DNA of 64,000 nucleotides from Amorphophallus konjac (lineage: Eukaryota; Streptophyta; Magnoliopsida; Alismatales; Araceae): positions 162,212,331-162,276,330 of the forward strand of contig CM040118.1 in assembly GCA_022559845.1 (NCBI GenBank). The letters are read 5' to 3'. Below are positions 55,189-64,000 of this stretch, piece after piece (the first letter of the stretch is position 1; every line of letters begins with the position of its first letter). A model generated the notes under the pieces. That model did no database searches. It worked only from the letters and a program-made list of their open reading frames with translations, and had not been told where the DNA came from. The position numbers and the translations under genes were made by a program.

Positions 55189-56049
55189 TTATTTCATTTC
55201 TTGATTGGTGCTATCTGGATGGATGCCAGGAGGGGTGATCCGAGCAAAATCATCAGCATAAGAGATGTGAGCTACTTCATGCTTTTCAACATAGCCCCTA
55301 GGCGGCGGTGGAGACCAAGCTTTTGTTTTCGTCGCCGGCTCCTTCTGGCTGATCACAGCCTCTTTCTTTTTATCCTTTTGTGACACCCCGGTGTAGTAGG
55401 AGGCATCGAGCATATGGCATTCGAACACTTCAAAGGGATGTAGGTCTGCAAACACCCTTTCTTCCTTTCCTTCATGGCAATATTTTATGCATTGGTGTAG
55501 CGTGGATGGCACTATCTGATATTCATGTAGCCACGGTCTTCCCAACAGGGCCTTATACGTGGTGTTGGAGTCGATCACATAGAATCGTACCACGGTAGTG
55601 AGGTCGCCCAATGTGAGGTTGAAATCAGCCACCCCGAGAGGTGTTTCACATTTCTGGTTGAACCCAGCAATCTTCATGTCTCTGACCTTGGTAAGCTGCA
55701 GATCAAAGTAGTATTTCTGATAGATGCGATATGGGAGAATATTTACAGCAGCCCCGGGATCTATCAGTATCCTGCTCAGTGACTGACAGTTCAGGGAGCC
55801 CCTCATATACAACGGTCTGTTGTGACTGGCATTTGGGATCAGCATATCATCTTCTGTGAATGTGACTGATGGTCCAGCATTCACTTCTGCCAAGAGTGCT
55901 TCACATTGTGCCGGCGACTGCAGGGCATCCACAATTGCTTGGCGGGCCTCTTCACTCAGAGAGAGTATTTCCCAGATGGAGAATCTGGTGGGGAGCTTCT
56001 TCAACATTTTCATGATTCGACTGCCAACCCGAACATTAGACAGCCTCAT
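55189..56049 (-). pseudogene. Protease region of copy 2
   Basis: 286-codon open piece with the DPGAAVNILPYR active-site segment and LLGRPWLHEYQIVPS. The residue after the catalytic Asp is Pro, as in copy 1, so this variant predates their split. Confidence 0.88.
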
Positions 56050-56088
56050 CTCCTCTGCCCACCGGGGTCTTGGAGGTTCATGTGGTGC

Positions 56089-57648
56089 CTATGGCCTTTG
56101 CTGCCCAGTCCCAGTTTCATTTTCTTCACCGGTCTCCCGGAGGGCTTCTTCTGTAATGACTGCCCCTGGCTTTGCTAGAGGGCTATTTTCTTCATTTTCT
56201 TTATGCTGCTTCTGCTTTCCAGTCGCTGTCTGCTGGCATTTATCGCTTTTAGCTGGAGCAGTATGAGACGGCTGCTCGTTTTCTAAGCTGGACAGGAACT
56301 CCAGGAATGAAGGGGCTCCTTCTGCTTTATCTTTTCCTTGGTACAAGCTGGCAGGGGGAGGAACCTGGACACCGCGCACCTCTGGTTTCGGGATCTGATA
56401 GGGTTGCTCCCCTCTGAACATAATATTATGGTTAGCTGGTGGCGGACGCCCCCATTTTCTCCCAGAACGTGTTGCATGGGCTGAGGTAGAGGCCTCAGCA
56501 TGATTGGCTTCCAGCGGGACATCTGATGCTTCTTGTTCATCCTCCTCCCCGGACAGGGAGAAGAGTACCGACAGAGTATTGCATTGTACTGTCGTGACCT
56601 TCCCTCCCTTTTTGGCCTTAGGCCGTCTCTTCTTTTTCTGAGAATTTGACTTTGTTAGTTCCTGTCCCCAGAAGGGCTCAGTCTCATCTTTTCTTTGTTC
56701 TGCCTCTGGCTGCTCTTCAATTTTCAATTCTCCGAGCTGCTCCCAGAGTATACAGTCTTTCACCAATAGGTGTTTCGGCTTTTTCTGCTCATACTCATCA
56801 AGCTCATTAATATATTGCTGCAGACGCCTGGTCGCAGGGCTTTCTTCTTTATGTGCAGGGAGGGGAGTTTGTCTCCTCCGGTTGCGAGTATGGATCCGGA
56901 TGACTGGTCCGGTCTCAACTGTAGGCCATATTGGCTTTATTGGAGGCGACCCAGGCCTTGGGGTGATACCCCGGATAACTGCTCCGTTGGTTTTGACTGC
57001 GGGAGTCTTCTTTCTGTTTTTCGTGGGTACCATCTGCCATCCTTCCTGATCTCTTAATGGGGTGAGGAGGCAGGCTTCATAGGTGTGCCTGGTGCATTCT
57101 TCAGCGGCTTCCTTAGGCAGCTGTTGATAGATTGAGATCATATTAGCGGCCACCCTCCAGGGCGGAAGCTCATGTGGCCGAGGCGGCTTCACATGGTAAT
57201 CTCCCAGCTGCAGTTCACCCTTCTTGACCATTCCTTCCATGATATCTTTGAAGACATAACAGTCCTCAATTGGGTGCCCCAACACCCGGTGAAACGGACA
57301 GAACATCGGATCATCTTTCTTTTCTGCATCTTCGGGCTTTTTCGGTTCAGGCAATGTTACCTTATTGAACTTATATGCCTAGTTAAATAATGCTGCAGTC
57401 TTATCCTTGGGAAAAGAGTAAGCCCTTCTCATCCTGTCCCTTAGAGAGACCTTGTCTCTTCTTTCTGCTGTATCTGTCATCGGGGGAGCTTCATCCGCCC
57501 CTTTCTTCCCTTTTTGTTGCTCAAAGGTTCTGAAATCGACGGTGTTGGCCTCAGAGTGTGCCGGCCGCCGATCATTGGATTTTCCTTTTGGTATGGCGGG
57601 AGCATTGACGGTCGGACGTTTGGACAAGAACGTCTCGACCTCCGCCAC
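56089..57648 (-). pseudogene. gag: Gag C-terminal part and gag-pol linker of copy 2
   Basis: Two open pieces (57648-57379 and 57354-56089) of the same frame. They hold the CPFHRVLGHPIEDC zinc motif and the lysine-rich linker. This copy keeps the two glutamine codons that are stops in copy 1. Confidence 0.88.
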
Positions 57649-57660
57649 TATATTGTTCAG

Positions 57661-60222
57661 TCAGTCAAATGTTTTGACATCTGCACCGATCATTTTTTCC
57701 AGTACCTGCCTCCTGAGATTCTGCTTGCATATCTGCACTGCATCCTCCTGATGAGGAGGTCTTCTGCATCTCATTGCTAGATTTCTCCATCTTTTGATGT
57801 ACTCCAGCGCAGTTTCATCCTGTTTCTGCCTGGTAGCATACAGTTCTGCTATTGTGATTTCCCTTTCTGTGACATGAAACCTGTCGCGGAATTTTCTCTG
57901 CATATCGGGCCAATCAACCACTGACCCTGCTGACAAGCTTGAATACCATTCAAAGGCTAACCCAGTGAGGGACGAGCCAAAGAACTTGAGCAGATAGGCT
58001 TCATCGACTGCTAGGTCGCCCATGATTGTAGTATAGTAGGCTATATGCTCCCTGGGGGAGCCCTGGCCATTGAACTTCTCAAACTTTGGCGGCTTGCTGA
58101 CGCTTGGAGGTAGTCTTTTGGCAGCATACTGGGGGGGATACGGCACCTTGTACACATCATAGGCACTAGTATCATCTCCAGTCTTCTCTGACAGCTTCAT
58201 TTCCATAATTCTTTCAATCATCTGCTTGTGGGCTACAGCTGGATCTATCTCTTCTGGGAAGAAGTGAGCTTGTTGCTGGCTGTGAGGAGTTGTCATCACA
58301 GTGGCGCGCAAGATGGGCGCGGTAGGCTGCGTCTGAGACACAGAGGGCTGAGCTTCTGTTTGCTGTGGAACAGGTTGGCTTGGTGCTTTGCCCTTATCAG
58401 CTAAGAGAGGATTAGCCAGGATAGTTGTTTCTGTGGAGCTGGATGTCTGCCCCGCAGGTTCAGCTTGTTTCGAGACTGATGTAGCTTCCTGTCTCTCATT
58501 GAGCTGTCTTCGGAGAGCATTGATCTCCTGTTGGTATCTTCTGAACATCATCTGGATCACGGGATCCATGGTTGATGGAATTTGTATATCTTCAGAAGTC
58601 CCTTCAGCATCATCAACGAAGGGGTTATCTCCATCTTCCGCAGTCACCACATTAACTGTCATAGTGGTAACCCTGCGGGCTTCATCATCAATTTTGATTT
58701 TATCTTTTGCTGCCTGGCCTCTTCTGGTGACAGGACCAGGTCTAGTTGCCAGCCTGAGCAATTCATCTGGCTGAGTTGGTAATATATCTTGCCCCCTGGC
58801 CAGTCCAGCCATATTGCAGGTGAAGATTTGCATCTTTCCTTTCTGCCTGTAGACCTTTCTTTTTATTTGGCTAGGATATCTGAGCCGGTCAAAGACCGAT
58901 ATTCTTTCTTTGGCTTCTTTCCCGTGCAGGTCTTCTTCATCATGTCCGGCCCTGAGGCCTTCTTCATAATCATTTGAATCGGAGGAAGAGACTCCGTATA
59001 TCATTTCTTGAGGGATATCTTCTTCTTCCTCATCCACGGTACCCAAGGCACGGGATAATCTTTGTTGACCGAGGGCGGAGTTCCCAAGGTAGTGGAAGTA
59101 GTCCTGGACCACTTGCTTCATCTCTTCAGAGTTGTGCCTCTGCGGCTCAGGTTGGAACATCAGTCTTTCCTGGCTTCTTTGCTGATAGGCCAGTCTTGTT
59201 ATCTGAGCATTCAAATGCTCAGTCTTGGAATATCTGAAGATGTCGGCCTGTCTGGCGCAGGCCCTCGATCTTCTTGGGACGGCAACCATGGCTGGTTCAC
59301 ACATTCCCGCATCGCCATTCTGGCAGCAGTTGGCAGCAACATCATGGTTCTTTCTCTGCCATCTTCTGCCCCCGGCCCTGGGGTGGGTGACAGCAAGATC
59401 TTCTTTCTTTTCAGGTCTTCTACCCCTCATCATGGGGCGAGCAGCAGTCAGTTTTCTTTCTCCATCATTTCTTTCATCTCTCCTACCCCAGGCTCTGGGG
59501 TGAGCAGCAATAGTATTTCCTGTTCCTTTTCCCTTTCTTCTTCGGCTTCCCGCCCTGAAGTGGGCAACAGCATCATTGGTAGCCTTTTCCCCATCTTGAG
59601 CTGGAGCCCAGCTCTGCATCTTCTTCGGTTGCCATATCTGCTTATATCTTGCTGGCTTGGGCGCCAGTGGCTTCCTCCCATCAGCTTCCCAGTTGGCCTT
59701 CTTGGTGGCCAGAACTTGGAACTTGTTGTCAATCTGGATGGTCGGGACAATCCTGTCCGGCCGGACTTCTCGGGGGCGACCGTCGAGGTTCACCCTAACA
59801 TCGCCCATCATCATTGTCTTCCCAGAATTTGAAAGACGACGGTCAGCAGCAGCATACCGGCTCCTCCGGTTGGTTCTTTTTCCCTTCTGGGCAGCAGTGG
59901 AGACCACGTCCCTCCTTTGAACATGGTGCACATAGCAGGCGATGGCTGTCGAGGCCGTCTTCTCCGGTAAGCTAGCCTTCTCATCAGCAGCCCTTATCGG
60001 GGCACTTGCAGCGGCGCCTTGCTTGTTGTTGTCGACCTGCAGCAGGTCGGTGAAGATAAGGCCCAGATAGTTGGGCAGCCCGACGGCGGGCGGCATTGAT
60101 CCGAACGCGAGGGGTACCGCCAGGTAGCCTTCTCGCACGTGCATGTCGATCGGCTGCTGGCCGAAGCAAACGGACATGATTCCGGCTGTCATTGTAGATT
60201 CCTGGAAATAAGGAAAGTACAC
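57661..60222 (-). pseudogene. gag: Gag N-terminal part and capsid of copy 2
   Basis: 853 codons up to the first nonsense codon. It includes the N-terminal domain, the basic tandem repeats (AAHPRAWGR, AARPMMRGRR and VTHPRAGGRR units) and most of the capsid domain. It closely matches copy 1, with a cluster of differences near 59700-59780 where the DHI/VPQ segment reads differently. Confidence 0.9.
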
Positions 60223-60263
60223 AGAATCAGAAATTGAGGGGGGGGGCCCGCTGGGCCTCCTAC
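60202..60263 (-). other. Possible 62-nt leader intron before gag in copy 2
   Basis: The minus strand has a good donor CTAAG/GTAGGAGG at 60264/60263 and an acceptor TTTCCTTATTTCCAG at 60203-60202, ten bases before the ATG at 60192. Splicing would remove the ATG at 60222 and leave the one at 60192 first. The length is close to the minimum for plant introns, and copy 1 cannot be compared because this part is outside the window. Confidence 0.35.
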
Positions 60264-60289
60264 CTTAGCGCAAAGATGAAGGGAGACTC

Positions 60290-60308
60290 AGTCCCACCGG
60301 GCGTGCCA
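60290..60308 (-). promoter_or_regulatory. Primer binding site of Tat copy 2
   Basis: The minus strand reads TGGCACGCCCGGTGGGACT, four bases after the 5' LTR end. Its complement ends CGGGCGUGCCA and has a CCCAC T-stem half, so it looks like a real tRNA 3' end and is not iMet. A tRNA-Arg type would fit the Tat lineage, but I cannot confirm identity. Confidence 0.75.
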
Positions 60309-60312
60309 GACT

Positions 60313-60338
60313 TGTTTGACACATTTATTTTATTTAGT

Positions 60339-60369
<31 letters not shown>

Positions 60370-63300
60370 TTTTATTATTTATTTATTGGCGTGCCAGTCA
60401 CCGAAGTGACAATCTTATTGTGCGCTCGATCTGACATGGTCAGTCGATTGTGAGTGATCGTGTCTGGACTAGTAGTCCGTCATACCCTGAACGCTATGAC
60501 GTTAATTACGTCCTCCCTAAGGAGGACAACCCTTGATTAAACGCTAGAGGTAGGAGGAATGCAGCGGTAAAGCCGTGTGCTCAAAGGAGCCAAAGTTCAT
60601 CTGTTTACAAGACGTTAAACGTGTTTGAACAGAACAGGGGTTTACTAATTATGGGGGGAACCCGCCGGCATATTCCCACCATCTTGGATGATGCCAAGTG
60701 GGGAATAGGAAACCACCCGCGCAGCGGCAGGGTAGACTCCGCAAAAGATCGGGTATATGTATATATAGACATAACCCGGAATCCGGATGGGGACCGGTCC
60801 TGATGTAACACACCCGGTACGAGTGCGATATCTTATTAATATCCCCCTTTGGAGGGCCATCAGAGATCGCACAGGGGCATAATTCCGTGGGCCAGCGGGG
60901 TTATAGGAGAATACCACACTCGATTGGTGGGGCTATGTAAATTTCGGCATCATATTTCCTCAACCTGGATTATGCCAAGGAGGAATAGGTCATCATCCAC
61001 GGAGAGCCGGGACAACGACCGAACAAAGATGGGCACCAGGCCCAGGGACATCTCTTGCCTCCATATCATTGATCGATATTCCCTTGGAACCCATCAGAAC
61101 ACATATAATGACATGGTTCTTTAGGTTCATGAGGCATCGGTGAAATCCAGGTTCGGGACAGAAGCTGTAGGGGAGATCTTCCCCATTTATTGTATCTCAT
61201 CAAGACACATGTGATGGTTTATAAATATCTCCTTAAACAGGTGAAAGGGGGAGATTAAGAAGTCTATGGCAGAATGGTGCCGAGATGAGCCTAGGAATGT
61301 GTTTCATCTGACTAAAGAAGGGATCTCGGCCTGGCCTTTGATTTGGACAGAGTGGGGGCTCTCGGCGCGCATGGCATTTGATGGATGGAGAGGGGCTTTC
61401 GGCCTGGTCACTGGGCGGGCCAAAGAGGCTTTCGGCGGCCAAGGGAAGGCTCTCGGCCAAGAGCTCTCGGCGGCCAAAAGAAGGGGGAAATACCCTCTCG
61501 GCATGGAGGCTTTCGGCCGGCACCTGGGCGCGTTGGAAAGGGGGCGCCGAGAGGGGCAGCATCAAGTCTTGGGCAAAAAGGGGTGAACAGTTATAGGCAA
61601 AGGGGGTTCTCGGCCTGGTCATTTGGGCTGGCCAAAGGGAGATAAGGCCTCTCGGCCTGGGGCTTCTCGGCGGGCTCATGGGCGCGCCGGGAAGGGGGGC
61701 GGCACCGAGAAGGGCGGCTTCAAGGCTGGGCGAAAAGGTGTATGGGTAGTTATGAAGACGGAATGGCTCTCGGCAAAGGGCTTCCCGACGTGCTTCTGGC
61801 CACGCCGGGAGTCTGTACGCCGGGAGCCTTGCATGCGTAGCCTCACGAGGAAAGCGTTTGATAACCAACTGGGTTGTCGTTTAGCTAAAAGACGGGGAAA
61901 GCATCTCGGCCTTATGGTTCTCGGCGGGGAAGCTAGCACGCCGAGGGGGTGAGACGCAGGAGAATCTCAGGGTTTCCAGAGCTCAGGAACGATGCTCTGT
62001 TCTGGTATTTTCTGAGGATTTCAGACTCAAATCAATGCCGGGCCAGAGGTGCAAGGGAGGAACTTCATGGGGACTTCTATCAGAAGAATGCCAAGGGTTT
62101 TGACTGAATGAATCAAACGGAGGAGATCAGACTACCACCTGATCCTGTTGAGGATTTTGCCCTCTGTTGCAGGCCATTTGGGGGAATCGGGAGATGACTG
62201 CCCTCCGACCCCTCCAGAAGAATCCAGTGACATTAAACCCATGGAGAATGAAGGGCTGTCAACCATATAACTTCAGGCCCTAAGCATCCAATGTTTAGGA
62301 TGGAGAGCCTGAGATCAGATCGTTATTCATGAGAGATGGGCAGCCCAGGAAACCAAAAAACTGATATCTCTGGCTCCTGAACCGCCAAAGGGGAAGGGCT
62401 CCTCAGAAAACCCAGATCATAGATATATAAAAAAAAAACGGGTATCGAGATCGGAGGGGGAAAGAGAGAACAAGACTCAGTAACCCATTGGATGGGGTTA
62501 GGAGTCTTACCCTCGTCCCCCTTCAAGGAATGAACCCAGGCGATCGGCTTCTAAACCCAAAGAAAATAATCTGTGCTCTTCTCAGACGAAGGCCGTATAC
62601 ATTGAGAGACAGACAGACGTAGATCGGTATGTTGATCCATCAATACCCAGACGGGTCATCTTGATGCTTCATTGCATTGCATATAAAAGATATTACACCG
62701 ACCATGAAAGGCAGAATGTAAAACAGAAATCTAAAATCAAGGCCGGAACTCCGGCTACAGTTGCTAGATCGAGATAGAACTCGCCATATTACATCAGATA
62801 AAGAAAGAAAACATGGAGGGGAGGGTGGAGCATTGACTCCTCTCCCTCCCCAGTGCCCACCTGGAGCTTTCCTTCTTCTTCTCTTCTATTTCCTCTCTGT
62901 TGATCGAAAGGGGAGGGGTGGCTCTTTCTCTCAGAACGATCCCCTTTCTCTATCTGGCTTTCTCTCCTTTTTTTCCTTCAGCCTTTTTTTTCTCTCCAGT
63001 CGATCGATCCCGGAGCCCTCTGATTTTTTCTCTCTCCAATGTTGTCCCCCTTTATCTCTATCGAAGGGAGGGGTTTTTATAACCCCTTTCCTCTTCCTTC
63101 TCGGCAGGCATCTTCACGGCGCGCCTGAGGCATGCTTCCCGGCACGCTCAACCTTGATCTCTCGGCGCCATATCTGGGCTTCGACATGGGCTTTGGGCGC
63201 CATCTTCATACAGGCCCACTTAGGGTTTCTTCAAATGTATCATCATCCCAAATGGTCTATCATTTCTGAAATATCTTGTATTGACGTCACGATTGCAATT

Positions 63301-63600
63301 CTCATCAGTCCGCAGACAGGGTTCTATCAGTCCGTAGACAGGATTTTATCAGTCCGTAGACAGGGTTTTATCAGTCCGTAGACAGGGTTCTATCAGTCCG
63401 CAGATAGGGTTTTATCAGTCCGTAGACAGGATTTTATCAGTCCGCAGACAGGGTTTTATCAGTCCGTAGACAGGATTTTATCTTATCAACATCGGCACTC
63501 GAATGGCGACGAGCTCGGACATCAGCCTCAGTCTTTTGCTGTTGGTCAGATCTTCTTTTCAATCATGCTTCCACCCCTGTTCATTTTCCGGGTGTCAACA
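60313..63600 (-). repeat. 5' LTR of Tat copy 2
   Basis: 3288 bp, almost identical to 38670-41949. The TATA box is at 60760-60767, about 450 bp from the LTR's inner end. It carries the 22-bp array at 63305-63481. The (TTTA)n run at its inner edge is 8 bp longer than in the 3' LTR. Confidence 0.95.
60760..60767 (-). promoter_or_regulatory. TATA box in the 5' LTR of Tat copy 2
   Basis: TATATATA in the minus-strand context GTCTATATATACATATAC. It is the best TATA in the LTR and implies a U3 of about 2.8 kb. Confidence 0.6.
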
Positions 63601-63605
63601 CATAT

Positions 63606-64000
63606 ACAAATCAATACGCGTTAAGCAAATGCCGAGTGAAGGAGCGAACACGATACCTCCACGCATCGGGCGTGGGGAAGACGATCCCGGCCGAACTTGT
63701 ACTCCCGGAACAACAATTATTAAGAATTACAGAAGTGAATATTTCTGCCCACTCCACGCAGGGAGGTAAAGGGCTATACAGTGGGACCCGAGAGTAGCGG
63801 GTTCGGGTTGACGGGGAGCGTTTTGTGTAGCTTCGCCGGCACGCGTACTCACGCACATGGGGCCTACGTGCTGGTCGGCGGGTCTGAGTGGGCCCGGAGT
63901 GATACCGCTGTGACGTTGGCTCCTGGAGAGGCACTCCCTAGGACGGCGGCACGCTGGTTCGCCTTGCGGAAGGTGAGTCGGCTCCGGTCTTCACTTGTTG
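63606..64000. other. Right flank of Tat copy 2, probably older LTR sequence
   Basis: Unrelated to the elements above and without a convincing ORF. By the nesting logic it should continue 38460-38669. It runs off the window. Confidence 0.4.

Larger units (their letters stand above)
50863..60222 (-). pseudogene. gag-pol: Gag-pol of Tat copy 2: one frame, six internal nonsense codons, no frameshift
   Basis: All open pieces on the minus strand share one frame, about 3120 codons end to end. Internal stops are TGA 57661-57663, TAG 57379-57381, TAG 56089-56091, TAA 55189-55191, TAG 54127-54129 and TGA 51088-51090; the natural end is 50863-50865. Compared with copy 1, most are single transitions: CGA to TGA twice, CAG to TAG twice, TGG to TAG once. 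The fourth looks like GAA to TAA. The first in-frame ATG is 60222, but the one at 60192 follows a splice-acceptor-like tract and may be the real start. Domain order is as in copy 1. It cannot make a full polyprotein without readthrough. Confidence 0.92.
38665..63605 (-). mobile_element. Complete 24.9-kb Tat-lineage Ty3/gypsy element, copy 2
   Basis: The element proper is 38670-63600 with CATAT on both sides (38665-38669 and 63601-63605). On the minus strand the order is 5' LTR (60313-63600), primer site, gag-pol (60222-50863), tandem repeats, the antisense gene (42850-48062 on the plus strand), PPT and 3' LTR (38670-41949). The LTRs differ by about 30 substitutions by eye, roughly 0.9 percent, mostly transitions, plus an 8-bp AT-repeat difference and one A. 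Coding regions closely match copy 1. Confidence 0.96.

Noticed and set aside
63606..64000. Host promoter or gene start at the right edge
   Set aside because: No ORF or TATA support; the nesting logic points to older repeat sequence.

Overview
The window is plant genomic DNA made almost entirely of nested LTR retrotransposons. I found no convincing host gene, tRNA, rRNA or CRISPR array. The mix of families (Tat-lineage Ty3/gypsy with a dual RNase H, a Sirevirus-like copia relative, and an older gypsy element with a tRNA-iMet-type primer site) and the short GT-AG introns point to an angiosperm with a large, repeat-rich genome. The species cannot be named from the sequence.

Layout. (1) 1-~22260, plus strand: Tat-lineage copy 1. 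Its 5' LTR lies about 170 bp outside the window. It holds gag (2-3331), PR-RT-RNaseH-RNaseH-INT (3590-9283), 3.2 kb of hairpin-rich tandem repeats, an antisense five-exon gene (17671 down to 12498), the polypurine tract and a 3' LTR (18507-~22260) whose outer end is lost. (2) ~22261-25597: 3' part of an unrelated LTR element, with its LTR at 24217-25597. (3) 25598-26268: a decayed minus-strand gypsy gag, primer site and LTR edge; I infer that this older element hosts the younger insertions. (4) 26269-38454: a complete gag-only Sirevirus-like element (LTRs 26269-29809 and 34903-38454; near-perfect target duplication GCGAC/GTGAC). (5) 38460-38669: probable continuation of the older LTR. (6) 38670-63600, minus strand: Tat-lineage copy 2, a complete 24.9-kb element with two ~3.28-kb LTRs and a perfect 5-bp target duplication CATAT. 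(7) 63606-64000: flank, probably the older LTR again.

How the parts work together. In the Tat family the sense strand encodes one long gag-pol reading frame. An additional gene with a plant-mobile-domain-like region is read from the opposite strand, starting just inside the 3' LTR and converging on pol. The two 3' ends are separated by hairpin-forming tandem arrays. Joining the five antisense exons at canonical splice sites gives an uninterrupted frame of 1609 codons in copy 1. The same junctions keep frame in copy 2 (1625 codons), where three nonsense codons break it. Both gag-pol frames are broken only by nonsense codons (two in copy 1, six in copy 2), with no frameshift.

The Sirevirus-like element has lost all of pol but keeps features expected for mobilisation in trans: LTRs, an iMet primer site, a zinc-knuckle gag frame and repeated polypurine tracts. 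Its LTRs carry about 60 copies of an AAGTCTRTACA motif, three G-boxes next to a TATA box, and a run of eleven stem-loops in the predicted RNA leader. The strongest candidates for something little described are the spliced antisense gene and the LTR motif and hairpin arrays.
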